From an uncultured Eggerthellaceae bacterium (lineage in GTDB: Bacteria > Actinomycetota > Coriobacteriia > Coriobacteriales > Eggerthellaceae): a stretch of 64,000 nt of DNA. Each line of letters opens with the position of its first letter. The stretch's first letter is position 1. The notes under the pieces are model-generated. The model searched no databases, was not told the DNA's origin, and saw only the letters and a list, made by a program, of their open reading frames with translations. The stretch lies in assembly GCA_937892845.1 (NCBI GenBank), contig CALBGP010000032.1, positions 1 to 64,000 of the forward strand, in the 5' to 3' direction. Below, one piece after another: positions 34,722 through 43,398 of this stretch. The translations under genes and the position numbers were made by a program.

Positions 34722-36959
34722 CTACAGCGCGCGGCCGCAATCGTTGCCGGTGCGGATGGCCATGGCGATGTTGAACGGAGCGGCGGCATCACCGATGGTG
34801 TAAACCTCGGCCACACCGCTGCCTTCAGCCAGTGCGGTATTGGGCTGCACATCGCCCGCATTCACGATGGCGTCGCAATCAACGGTCGCATCCACACCCA
34901 TGAGGTTGGAGTGCACCGTGAGCTTGCCGTCCGCGCAGGACTTGATCTCGGAATCGGTGTAGACCTTCACACCCATGGAGTACAGCGTCGTGGTCATGAA
35001 GCGATGGGCATGCTGGGACTGCTGCTCGTCAAGCGCAGCATTGGCGTTCGGCGTGACGATGGTCACCTTGTGTCCGCGCACCGTGAGCCACAGGGCGGCA
35101 TCGAATGCCTGGGCGGAAGAACCGTAGACAACCACGTTGTCGCCCATCTCGGCCATCATGAAGTCCTCAAGCTTGACCACGTTCGCGCCTTCGACGGTCA
35201 GTTCGGGGCGCACGCCGCCCACAGCGACCACCAGGGCATCGGGGGCTTCGCTCTTGATGGTGTCGGCGGTCACCTCGGTGCCCGTCTTCACGGTCACGCC
35301 GGCAAGTTCGCACTGCTTCTGCAGATATGCGGACAGGTCGTCGAGGTTCTCATGGGGACCCTTCACCAGGCTGGCGAAGGACAGGAGGCCGCCCAAGGAG
35401 CCAGACTTCTCGAACAGCGTGACCTGATGTCCGCGCTTGGCCGCAACATGCGCAGCCTCCATGCCAGCGGGACCGGCGCCCACGACCATGACCTTCTTAG
35501 CGGTTTCCGCAGCAGGCAGCTCGTAGGTGGCAGGGCCGTTCTCGGTCATGACACGCTGAGTCAGGGCGTTCACGCGGCAGTAGCCAGATGCGCGGTTCAT
35601 CTCATTGGAGCCGATATGGCAGTGCAGGCAGCGGGTGCACGGTGCGATCTCGTCGATGCGGCCCTCGCGCAGCTTGGTGACGTACTGGGAATCGACAGTC
35701 AGAGGACGGGTCATCATCATGAAGTCGATTTTGCCATCCTCAATGGCCTGATCGAAGAAGTCAGGAGCATGCGCAGGATCCATGTAGGTGACGCAGCCCA
35801 CGGGCACGGAGACCTTCTCCTTGAATGCGGCCACAACATCCATGAGCATGCCGGCACCGGAGTGGTTGGCGATCAGCTTGCCCTGCCAATGGCGCTTGAA
35901 ATCCCACTGGCGGCCGTAGCCGTTGGCGCCCTCGACGCCGTTGAGGATGAAGTACAGGTCGTTGCCGAACTGGCAGGGATGGTTGCCCAGAGGACCGAGG
36001 CGCAGATGGAAGGAATCAGCGCCGGCGGCCTCCATGGCCTGGGCCATGGCGATTCCCTCTTCCATGGTGGTGGCGGAGTTGTGCGGTGCAGTGACCTGGT
36101 TATCCAAAGTCATCAGGCTGCAGTCGTTGGTGAGGTTGTCGTTTTCCTCCATGGGCTCCATGAGCACCTGGACGATGAATTCCTTGCCACAGGCGTCTTT
36201 GATGGCCTGAATGCACTCGGAAACGAAACGCGCACGGTTCTCGGGGCTTCCAGCACCGTACTCATCGGTACGCGTGTTGTAGAAGCGGGACAGGAACTGA
36301 TGGCCCTGGTTGAAGCCGGCAGCGTTGATCTCGACACCGACGAAGCCCATGGCCTTGAGCTGGGAGGCCAGCGCAGCACCCGAAGCCTCGATGCTCTTGA
36401 TCATCTCAACAGGCATGGCGTCTTCGGCGACGGGCATGCCGAAGGGAGCCCACTGGAAGCCCAGATGGCTGCCGTAGGTGGCGCATTCCTCGGTCAGGCG
36501 CTTGAAGAAGTCAACGGTTTCAGCGGCAACGGCGGAACCGTCTGCAGGCATGGCGAAGGCTTCGCCCTCAACCCAGATCATCTCGACGCCGTCCTTGGCG
36601 AAGTTGAGGTAGTACTGGTAGAGCTCATCGGTGTAGCCTGCCAGGTAGGTGGCGGAACCTGCAGCGGACTTGACAATGCGGTTGCCCAGCTCGATGCCAC
36701 CCAGCTTCCAGCTGGAGAACACCGAGGTCAGGCCGCGGTCATTGCTGCGATAATCGTAGTCCTGCGGATTGAGCTTCGCTGCGGCAATGAGCTCACCGGA
36801 TTCACCGGTTGCGGCATCGGCAGTGCTTGCGCCACCCTCCTCTTTGGGGGCGGCAGGCGCGCAACCCACCAGACCGGATGCGGCAACGCCCGCACCGGCG
36901 GCGCCAACAGCGGTGAACTTCAGGAAATTACGACGTGAAACGTTGAACTTCTCAGACAT
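34722..36959 (-). CDS. Tat-exported OYE-like FMN/4Fe-4S/FAD reductase lipoprotein
   Basis: A 745-residue flavoenzyme built like 2,4-dienoyl-CoA reductase. The N-terminus has a Tat motif (SRRNFLKF) followed by a lipobox (LVGC), so it is exported and lipid-anchored. Residues of about 70-410 are an old-yellow-enzyme TIM barrel (LGNRIVKSA, VGVEINAAGFNQGHQFLSRFYN). CTRCLHC...GYC binds a 4Fe-4S cluster, and VMVVGAGPAGMEAAHVAAKRG begins the FAD/NAD(P) half. Such proteins are abundant in Eggerthellaceae, where they reduce environmental alkenes, bile acids or drugs. The substrate here is unknown. It lies downstream of a LysR gene on the same strand. Confidence 0.93.
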   Translation of the reverse strand: MSEKFNVSRRNFLKFTAVGAAGAGVAASGLVGCAPAAPKEEGGASTADAATGESGELIAAAKLNPQDYDYRSNDRGLTSVFSSWKLGGIELGNRIVKSAAGSATYLAGYTDELYQYYLNFAKDGVEMIWVEGEAFAMPADGSAVAAETVDFFKRLTEECATYGSHLGFQWAPFGMPVAEDAMPVEMIKSIEASGAALASQLKAMGFVGVEINAAGFNQGHQFLSRFYNTRTDEYGAGSPENRARFVSECIQAIKDACGKEFIVQVLMEPMEENDNLTNDCSLMTLDNQVTAPHNSATTMEEGIAMAQAMEAAGADSFHLRLGPLGNHPCQFGNDLYFILNGVEGANGYGRQWDFKRHWQGKLIANHSGAGMLMDVVAAFKEKVSVPVGCVTYMDPAHAPDFFDQAIEDGKIDFMMMTRPLTVDSQYVTKLREGRIDEIAPCTRCLHCHIGSNEMNRASGYCRVNALTQRVMTENGPATYELPAAETAKKVMVVGAGPAGMEAAHVAAKRGHQVTLFEKSGSLGGLLSFASLVKGPHENLDDLSAYLQKQCELAGVTVKTGTEVTADTIKSEAPDALVVAVGGVRPELTVEGANVVKLEDFMMAEMGDNVVVYGSSAQAFDAALWLTVRGHKVTIVTPNANAALDEQQSQHAHRFMTTTLYSMGVKVYTDSEIKSCADGKLTVHSNLMGVDATVDCDAIVNAGDVQPNTALAEGSGVAEVYTIGDAAAPFNIAMAIRTGNDCGRAL

Positions 36960-37130
36960 GGCAGTCCTTTCCCAATATTGCCGGACCGCAAGCTGCTCAC
37001 TTGGCGGAAACCGGCTCCCTCCCTAGACGAGCCCGCCGAAACGACGGATTCTCTTCGAGGGGCATTTCACCAGAATCGGGAAAGGACGGGAAGAATCACT
37101 CCTGCACCAGGGTGCAACCACAGGTTTACA

Positions 37131-38018
37131 CTACGCGTCGACGCCAGCCGCCTGCATGAACTCCACAACGCTGCGCATTGCAGGCGAAAGGTTTTCGTCC
37201 TCGTAAAGAAACAGGACCCGCCATTCCACCTCATCGCCGGGAAATGGGAAGAGCACGAGTCCCAAGCTCCTGGCACGCTCTGCGACATTTTCGGGGACAC
37301 CTACTGCGCCTCCGCCCGTCAGCACCCTATCCAAAATCAGATTGTATTCCGAATACCGCCCGTCGAAACGCATGGCGACACCATGACGGGCAGCCACCCG
37401 CTCCGCACCGAGCGAGCCCGATTCACCCTCGCCCACCGTGTAATACACCAGATCGGCGAAGTCTTCGAGCGTAGCATCGGCAACGGGGCGCCCGACGGCA
37501 TCCTGCGGGGAAACGCCGATATAGACCGACTCGTGCACCAACGTGACGTGCGAGAGTCCGTCTTCGCAGATGGGACCCGCGCAGATGGCGAAATCGACAG
37601 CTCCTGCATGCAGGAGTTCCAGGCAGCGCGCATAGTAATGCTTCTCGATCAGGATATCGGCCATAGGGCACGCAGCCTCAAGCGCAGAGACGAATCCCGC
37701 AGGAAGCGATTCCACAATCCCATCCGCCACCGCTATGCGCACGGGCTCGCGGCTGCCCAGCGCGAACTCCGCGCAGGTCTCCTTGACGGATCTATAGGTG
37801 TTGACCATGCGCTTCATCAGGGGATACAGCGCCTTCGCCGCCTCCGTGGGAATCACGCCCGCCTCATCGCGGATAAACAGGCCGACTCCCAACTCCCCCT
37901 CAAGCGCTTTGATGGCCTTTCCGAATGCCTGGCGGGACACAAACGCACCGGACGCCGCTTTCGCAAACGACCCCGCCTCATATGCCGCGCAGAACCATTC
38001 GATCTGGTTGGTATTCAT
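37131..38018 (-). CDS. LysR family transcriptional regulator
   Basis: A 295-residue regulator. The N-terminal winged helix IEWFCAAYEAGSFAKAASGAFVSRQAFGKAIKALEGELGV is typical of LysR, although its recognition helix reads SRQAFGKAIK. The effector domain starts near residue 90 (EPVRIAVADGIVESLPAGFV). It lies 171 nt upstream of the exported OYE-like reductase gene on the same strand, so that gene is the likely target. Confidence 0.9.
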   Translation of the reverse strand: MNTNQIEWFCAAYEAGSFAKAASGAFVSRQAFGKAIKALEGELGVGLFIRDEAGVIPTEAAKALYPLMKRMVNTYRSVKETCAEFALGSREPVRIAVADGIVESLPAGFVSALEAACPMADILIEKHYYARCLELLHAGAVDFAICAGPICEDGLSHVTLVHESVYIGVSPQDAVGRPVADATLEDFADLVYYTVGEGESGSLGAERVAARHGVAMRFDGRYSEYNLILDRVLTGGGAVGVPENVAERARSLGLVLFPFPGDEVEWRVLFLYEDENLSPAMRSVVEFMQAAGVDA

Positions 38019-38267
38019 GCCGCCCCCTCAAGCCCGTTGGAGCGACAGCATATCACCCCTCCGTCCCATTTTCGGGAAAAGCATCCAATCATTTCAGGTC
38101 GAAGGCAATGCGGATATCGCCATTGAACACCCCTCAAACGAGAGGTTGGAGGCGCGGACACCGGCAAAGTCGGCGCAAGAATGGCCATAGGTGTCCATTC
38201 TACTGTACTCTCATGCAGACGATGCATGGCACAATGGAATTACCCTGAACGCAAAGGCATCCGGGGT

Positions 38268-38310
38268 CAGCACATCAGACGTTCGCCCGATCGGGTGACA
38301 GCACATCAGA
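38268..38310 (+). promoter_or_regulatory. Repeats in the leader of the 38.3-kb gene
   Basis: The direct repeat CAGCACATCAGA occurs at 38268-38279 and 38299-38310, with the palindrome CCCGATCGGG (38286-38295) between them, just before the ribosome site of the next gene. The rest of the 303-nt gap after the LysR gene holds no gene. The repeats may be an operator or a leader structure. Confidence 0.4.
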
Positions 38311-38321
38311 AGGAGTTCAGC

Positions 38322-39008
38322 ATGAACAAAACCATCTACACCGACATCATCGGCCTCATCGGAGAAGACGGATCTCTGACCGAACAACCCCGCTTTCCGG
38401 AAAACCAGCTCGTCTTCGATAATGGGCTCATCGCCGAATATGCCCCCGGCGAAATCGACGGACACATCCTGTACTTCAACGGCTTCGGCTTCGGATCCTG
38501 GCAAGATGCGGCAGGTGAACTGCTTGACGCAGCCGTCGAAGACCTCAAGGCAGGCAACCTCGAAGCAGCCAGGGCGAAACTTCGATCCTTCGGAACCTCC
38601 GGCCGCATGCTGCCGGAAATCGAGCATTTCCTGGACGCTCTGCGCAGCTCGCGCGACGCCGTCGACCAGACCAGCCTGCAGCGCCTTGCCCGCGAGCTTC
38701 TCACGGAAGGGACCGGCACTGAGGAGGTGAAGGCTGGCCTGTGCATCGCGGAGTCTTTCGCTGAACTGGGCATCCCCATTCTGGAAGACGAAATCCGCAC
38801 GCTTGCGAAATGCGACGAGTTCACCTTGTTCTGCATCCGCATCGCAGAGCATCTGCCCGATTGCGAGAATACGCTCCTGGAGATGGGGCGCCACGCTTCG
38901 GTCTGGGGGCATATCCATCTGTCCGAGTTCGCAGGACAGCCCCCTGCCGACGATTTGCCCGAAGAACTCGCGGAATTGTTCTGCCCCGACTTCTCCCTCG
39001 AAGACTAG
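38322..39008 (+). CDS. Uncharacterised protein, paralogue of the 24.3-kb gene
   Basis: A 228-residue acidic soluble protein. Its C-terminal block CDEFTLFCIRIAEHL...VWGHIHLSEF and N-terminal DGHILYFNGFGFG match those of the 335-residue protein at 24326-25333, which has an extra C-terminal 100 residues. This copy is thus the shorter form. The ATG at 38322 follows AAGGAG. No catalytic motif is visible. It is monocistronic. Confidence 0.75.
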   Translation: MNKTIYTDIIGLIGEDGSLTEQPRFPENQLVFDNGLIAEYAPGEIDGHILYFNGFGFGSWQDAAGELLDAAVEDLKAGNLEAARAKLRSFGTSGRMLPEIEHFLDALRSSRDAVDQTSLQRLARELLTEGTGTEEVKAGLCIAESFAELGIPILEDEIRTLAKCDEFTLFCIRIAEHLPDCENTLLEMGRHASVWGHIHLSEFAGQPPADDLPEELAELFCPDFSLED

Positions 39009-39487
39009 AATGCTCGCAACAGCGACGGTGCACGCAGACAGCACCGTCGACCCGACCGCTTCGACATCAATCTGGGCACTTTGTCGGAGGTTTTGGCTGC
39101 CATCAAAATCAACGTCCAAATCGGTCGAAGAAAATACCAGGTGAAAATCATTCTCGTTCGAGCATAAAAAGGGGTCGCATCCTCCGAAAGCCGAAACACT
39201 CCTCAAATGACGTAAAATTCCCCGGCAAAATGCCCCTATTGATGTCCGAGAGGCCTGATTTGGTGTCCGAGAGCGTCGTCGAGCGGTCCGTTGGAGACAC
39301 CCGAAGAATCCGCCGCCGCAAAACGGTCTATATGACCCACGGCAAACGAACGCACGCCGCAAAACCTTCCACCAACCCTCGAAAAGCTCGCAAAATCGTT
39401 TTTGCTCGATCTGGGTCCCGCCTCGGACAAGGCTATAATCGCATGCGGTTATGAAACCCGGCCACAATCACGGACGGAGAAGCGCAG
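39009..39487. other. Gene-free region with direct repeats
   Basis: I see no gene in these 479 bp. Features noted: TGTCCGAGAG repeated at 39243-39252 and 39264-39273 (21 bp apart), and CCGAAAGCCGAAACACTCC at 39183-39201, which resembles the right end of the inverted-repeat element at 30.4 and 31.9 kb with two small deletions. A promoter-like TATAAT (39432-39437) lies near the following GNAT gene. Confidence 0.45.
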
Positions 39488-39907
39488 ATGCCCATAATCC
39501 GTTATGCAGAAAACAGCGACTGGCCATTTTGGAGCGAGTTGGACAATCATCTGGCAAAGTCTGACTTCAACGTCAAAGTCAATCTCGAAAGAGGTTACAC
39601 CCTGGTAGAAGACGATGTGCGCATAGGAATGCTGCATTACAGCCTTCTTTGGGACACCATCCCGTTTTGCGCACTCCTCCACATAGCAGATCCCTATCAG
39701 AAACAGGGTTATGGGCAGATGCTCATGAAGCATTGGGAGTCCGATATGCGGTCCAAAGGCCATGGCATGGTGCTGACCTCGACACGCGTCGACGAGGGAG
39801 CCCAGCATTTCTACAGGAAGCTCGGCTATAGCGACTGCGGCGGCCTCATGCTGGACGCGCCAGGATACGAGCAGCCCATGGAACTATTCCTGTCGAAGCG
39901 AATCTAG
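39488..39907 (+). CDS. GNAT family N-acetyltransferase
   Basis: A short 139-residue GNAT. LLHIADPYQKQGYGQMLMKHWESDM contains the acetyl-CoA loop (QKQGYG), and HFYRKLGYSDCGG is the usual late motif. The start MPIIRYAENSDWPFWSELD fits the family's first strand. It is monocistronic and converges on a small membrane-protein gene. The substrate is unknown. Confidence 0.87.
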   Translation: MPIIRYAENSDWPFWSELDNHLAKSDFNVKVNLERGYTLVEDDVRIGMLHYSLLWDTIPFCALLHIADPYQKQGYGQMLMKHWESDMRSKGHGMVLTSTRVDEGAQHFYRKLGYSDCGGLMLDAPGYEQPMELFLSKRI

Positions 39908-39965
39908 CCGATCGCCCTGGAAAGCCGCCAGGCGCCGGGCGTACGCGAATCGGCCCATGCGCGGC

Positions 39966-40343
39966 TCAGGCGTTGCCCTTCCTCATGCGGACATAGCGTA
40001 CGGTGGCCATGGCGAAATAGGCAACGGCCAGATACGAGATGGCATAGATGAGAAACGCCGTGTCGAATTGACCGGCTCCGAAATACGTATTGGCCCCGAA
40101 CAGGAACAGCAGCGCGTTCACCAAAGGCACCGGCCACAGCATACGCACATCCGCCGCGCACATGACGCCCACCGCCACAAACGCGAGCGGATCGACCACG
40201 AACAGAAGACCCATGGTCACCATCATACCGGCATCTGCCGGAACAAACTGCACCGCAGCCCAGGGCAGCAGAATGGCCGTCACAACGCCGACGAGCATGC
40301 CCGTCATCAACAGATTTCCCGTCATTCTCGAACGTTTCGACAT
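39966..40343 (-). CDS. Small membrane protein, four predicted helices
   Basis: A 125-residue protein with four hydrophobic segments (about 12-32, 39-62, 68-85 and 95-115) and a basic C-terminus (RYVRMRKGNA). I recognise no family. The start is preceded by AAAGGGGC. It stands between a convergent GNAT gene and the xpt gene on the same strand, 43 nt away, so it may be read through from xpt. Confidence 0.65.
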   Translation of the reverse strand: MSKRSRMTGNLLMTGMLVGVVTAILLPWAAVQFVPADAGMMVTMGLLFVVDPLAFVAVGVMCAADVRMLWPVPLVNALLFLFGANTYFGAGQFDTAFLIYAISYLAVAYFAMATVRYVRMRKGNA

Positions 40344-40386
40344 GGTGCGCCCCTTTCGGCAGTCTTAAAACGAAGTAGGGTCAGTC

Positions 40387-40965
40387 CTACGATCTGAAAG
40401 TGATGGAGCCCGTCTCGGGGTCCATGTCGTCCACAATGGCAAGAGATTCAAGACGGTATCCACGAGAACGAAGATCGGCACCGCCAGTCTGAAATCCCTT
40501 TTCAATGGCAATGCCAATGCCCTCCACCGTTGCGCCGGCCGCTTCAACGATCCCGATCAGCCCATTGAGAGCACAGCCGTTGGCAAGGAAGTCATCGATG
40601 ATCAGCACATGGTCGTCAGGGCTCACGAATTTCTTCGCCACAATCACATCGAACACCTTGCCGTGGGTGAAGCTCTGGATGCGCGTGGACAGCATCTCTC
40701 CGTCAAGATTGATGCTCTGGGCCTTCTTCGCGAACACGACGGGAACGTCGAAATGACGCGCCACTATGCATGCGATGCCTATCCCGGAAGCCTCAATGGT
40801 AAGAATCTTCGTGACGGGAACATCGGCGAACAGTCGCTTGAATTCGGCACCCATCGAATCCAGCAGACGCACATCTATCTGATGGTTGAGAAAGCTATCG
40901 ACCTTGAGTACACCGCCGGGCTTCACTACGCCGTCGCGGCGGATACGCTCTTCAAGAAGCTGCAT
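40387..40965 (-). CDS. xpt: Xanthine phosphoribosyltransferase
   Basis: Xpt converts xanthine and PRPP to XMP in purine salvage. The 192-residue protein starts MQLLEERIRRDGVV, has the Xpt-specific LKVDSFLNHQIDVRLLD, the ILTIEASGIGIACIVA region, the AKKAQSINLDGE loop and the PRPP-binding VLIIDDFLANGCAL (two Asp). Length matches the 190-residue family. The start at 40965 is chosen from homology. It is divergent from trmB. A purine riboswitch is not evident upstream. Confidence 0.94.
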   Translation of the reverse strand: MQLLEERIRRDGVVKPGGVLKVDSFLNHQIDVRLLDSMGAEFKRLFADVPVTKILTIEASGIGIACIVARHFDVPVVFAKKAQSINLDGEMLSTRIQSFTHGKVFDVIVAKKFVSPDDHVLIIDDFLANGCALNGLIGIVEAAGATVEGIGIAIEKGFQTGGADLRSRGYRLESLAIVDDMDPETGSITFRS

Positions 40966-41178
40966 GCAAAAACCTTTCCGAAAACCAACCCGACAAGGCA
41001 AAGGGACGGCTGCCGAACATCCGCCGAACAGTTCCCGCACGGAGAGGCAATCCGCCTCAGCTGCTCCCTCCGCCATGAAGACGAGGCCGGCGATTCAATC
41101 ATTTCTCCGCATTGTAATACAATAGCAAGGTTTGAAATCAATCGGAGCGACCAGCGCACCACCATCCAAGGAGACTTC

Positions 41179-42027
41179 ATGCCGCATGTCCGCAAACCCA
41201 AGCTCATCGAACAGCGACTCCAGATGCACGCCGCCCTCTTGGCCGCCGACCCGCGCTCGCTGCGCGGACGCTGGCGCGAGGCTTTGGGCATACCCGAAGC
41301 GCGCCTCCACGTGGACCTGGGATGCGGGAAGGGACTGTGGCTCACCCGTACAGCCCAACACCATCCCGACGAGCTGTTCGTAGGAATCGACAATGAGCGC
41401 ATGTGCGTATCGTTCGCAGTGGAAGGTCTTTCGCTTGCGGGCATAGGAAACGCCCGTGCCGCGCTTGACGATGCAAGCAGCCTGCAGAAGCTGTTCGCTC
41501 CCGGAGAAATCGATGTGCTGCATATCAACTTCCCCACCCCGTTTCCAAGAAAGAAGGAAGCCGCCAAGCGGGTTGCAAATGCAGAGCGGCTCATGGAGTA
41601 CCGCACCGCACTGGCCGAAGACGGCCACATCCAGTTGAAAACCGACAGCCAGCCCTTTTTCGATTACACCATCGAGCAGATGGATCTTGCAGGATTCGAA
41701 ATCATCAGAATGACGCGCGACCTGCACGGCGAAGCAATGGAAGGGGCAGAGCGCGAAGGATTCGACTCATTCGACTTCACGTTGAGCGCCTACGAGGAGA
41801 AGCTGACCGGCAAGGGCGCACGCGTGATGGCGCTGCACGCCGCACCGGGCGCAGCTCCTGAGTGCTTCGAGCCGTCAGAGCCGGTCGGCCTGGTGCATTA
41901 CCTGCCCGAAGATCTGGAAACGCTGGAATATGCGCCTCACGGCATGGAAGACACCGTGAACAACCTGCGCAACCGCAAGCGCAATGCCGAAGCGAAGGCC
42001 GCCGCGAAGGATGCCGAAGCGAAATGA
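41179..42027 (+). CDS. trmB: tRNA (guanine-N7)-methyltransferase-like protein
   Basis: TrmB methylates G46 in tRNA using SAM. The 282-residue protein has HVDLGCGKGLWL (SAM loop), FVGIDNERMC, IDVLHINFPTPFPRKKEAAKR and HIQLKTDSQPFFDYTI. The usual NFSDPWPKKRH motif is altered to NFPTPFPRKKE, losing the Asp and Trp, and a lysine-rich tail ends the chain (AEAKAAAKDAEAK). The start follows CAAGGAG. The stop overlaps the next gene by 4 nt. Given the altered motif, it could be a diverged TrmB. Confidence 0.85.
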   Translation: MPHVRKPKLIEQRLQMHAALLAADPRSLRGRWREALGIPEARLHVDLGCGKGLWLTRTAQHHPDELFVGIDNERMCVSFAVEGLSLAGIGNARAALDDASSLQKLFAPGEIDVLHINFPTPFPRKKEAAKRVANAERLMEYRTALAEDGHIQLKTDSQPFFDYTIEQMDLAGFEIIRMTRDLHGEAMEGAEREGFDSFDFTLSAYEEKLTGKGARVMALHAAPGAAPECFEPSEPVGLVHYLPEDLETLEYAPHGMEDTVNNLRNRKRNAEAKAAAKDAEAK

Positions 42028-42692
42028 AGAACCGGTCCAACATGTCCTCATCTTGCCTCGACGTGGCGAACAAAAACCAGCTTCTAGCCGCCGATGAACA
42101 GCGAGACCTTGCCGTCTGCGGATGCTCGCTGGCCGAGCCCGGCACCACCCGCTTCGCAGGTGCCGGAGCGCACGATCCCACCCCCACGCCCTACTTCATA
42201 CTTGAGAGCCTGTTCCCCGACTTCGAGCTCGCTGCCGATTCGCACCTGCTTGACGTAGGCTGCGCAACCGGACGCGTGCTGGCGTATTTCGCAGACACGA
42301 ACCAGCCGGGACACGCAACGGGCGTCGAGCTTGATCCCGCCATCGCCGCCCGAACCGCCGCCTGGACCCGTATGTTCCCGCAGCTCGACGTGCACTGCGC
42401 GAGCGCGCTCGAGATCCCGCTCGCGCGCTACACGCACTATTACCTGTTCAACCCCTTCGACACCAACATGCTGGTGCAGTTCCTCGCCAAAATAGAGGCC
42501 GAAGCACCGCACCCCATCACGCTCATCCACGCCTCCGACAACGGAGAGACATATTTCTATGCAGGCCGAGAAGGGTGGAGCCTGATACGCCAAGGTGAAT
42601 TCCAAAACTACCGCACTGCGCGCGGTCGCACCTTCGCTTTCTATGATTGCCCGCAGCACTTCTCCGTCTGGCGCTTTAATCCCAGCATGTAA
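42024..42692 (+). CDS. Class I SAM-dependent methyltransferase
   Basis: A 222-residue protein with the SAM-binding loop LLDVGCATGRVLAYF and an acidic end of strand 2 (GVELDPAIAA). YLFNPFDTNMLVQFLAKIE occupies the substrate side. The ATG is inside the trmB stop (ATGA), so it is translationally coupled. The coding frame runs straight into a flavoprotein remnant after its stop. The substrate is not evident. Confidence 0.82.
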   Translation: MKNRSNMSSSCLDVANKNQLLAADEQRDLAVCGCSLAEPGTTRFAGAGAHDPTPTPYFILESLFPDFELAADSHLLDVGCATGRVLAYFADTNQPGHATGVELDPAIAARTAAWTRMFPQLDVHCASALEIPLARYTHYYLFNPFDTNMLVQFLAKIEAEAPHPITLIHASDNGETYFYAGREGWSLIRQGEFQNYRTARGRTFAFYDCPQHFSVWRFNPSM

Positions 42693-43172
42693 CGCCTGAA
42701 CAGCACCGCAGCAGCATCTGAACCCGGAGCGAAGGTTGCCGTCCTCCAGCGCGAGACGTCGTCAATAGCCCAGGGCATGCTGGCCGCACGCGTCGCGAAG
42801 GAGAAGAGCACGGACGCGGGAATCCCCGATGCGCTGACCAAGACCGTAGAACGCTACAACGAACTATGCGATCGCGGGGAAGATTTGGATTTCGGCAAAG
42901 CGGCAAAATACATGCAGCCCGTAGATACCGCGCCTTTCTATGCCATCCAGCGAAAATACATGGTCTCCGCCATTCTGGGAGGCTTGATTGTGGACGACCA
43001 GGGACATTGCCTCGACACCGAAGGCAATATCATCTCCGGCTTGTTTGCAACCGGCAACTGCTCCGGCAACTTCTACGGCCGCTACGATTACTCCCTGTCC
43101 ACCATGGGTCTTTCGGTGGGCCGCTGCCTGACCGCTGGATATCTCTGCGGAAAGGCCGCCGCGCAAGCGTAG
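42693..43172 (+). pseudogene. Deleted remnant of a fumarate-reductase-type flavoprotein gene
   Basis: In one open frame, an N-terminal scrap EPGAKVAVLQRETSSIAQGM (a typical stretch just after the FAD-binding helix) is joined directly to the C-terminus of the same family, beginning LAARVAKEKSTDAGIPDALTKTVERYNE and ending with the LGGLIVDDQ and SGLFATGNCSGNFYGRYDYS motifs. About 300 codons, including most of the catalytic domain and the N-terminal GxGxxG, are missing, and there is no start codon at the join with the methyltransferase stop. A 131-residue product from ATG 42777 is possible but would not bind substrate. Confidence 0.75.
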
Positions 43173-43229
43173 AAAACCGACCGTGACCCACCGCACTGCA
43201 ACCCATCGCGCCGCGATTCATCGCCCTCC

Positions 43230-43265
43230 GGCCCCGATGCCACCCTCCTGCATCGGGGTCCTTTT
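43230..43265 (+). terminator. Terminator after the flavoprotein remnant
   Basis: Eleven-base arms GGCCCCGATGC and GCATCGGGGTC (one G-T pair) with a 9-nt loop, followed by CTTTTTC. A clear intrinsic terminator for plus-strand transcripts. Confidence 0.8.
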
Positions 43266-43398
43266 TCGCATTCATCGGCCCTCGAAGCCGGCTGTCCACT
43301 GCTCAAGCCGGCATGCGCAACAGCGCTGTCCATTGCACTGTACTCACGAAACGACCGCCTTCTTCATCATTGTGAACTGACGAAGAAGGGAGAGCCCG

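Noticed and set aside
34698..36938. A 746-codon plus-strand open frame opposite the OYE-like reductase
   Set aside because: It is the antisense shadow of a well-matched Tat-exported reductase and has no motif or ribosome site.
14047..36959. A bilirubin reductase system formed by the flavodoxin at 14 kb and the OYE-like reductase at 34.7 kb
   Set aside because: The reductase is Tat-exported with its own FAD domain and lies 20 kb away, unlike the cytoplasmic paired arrangement known for bilRS.
40966..41178. A purine riboswitch upstream of xpt
   Set aside because: Such switches often precede xpt, but I cannot find the conserved loop sequences in the 210-nt divergent region.
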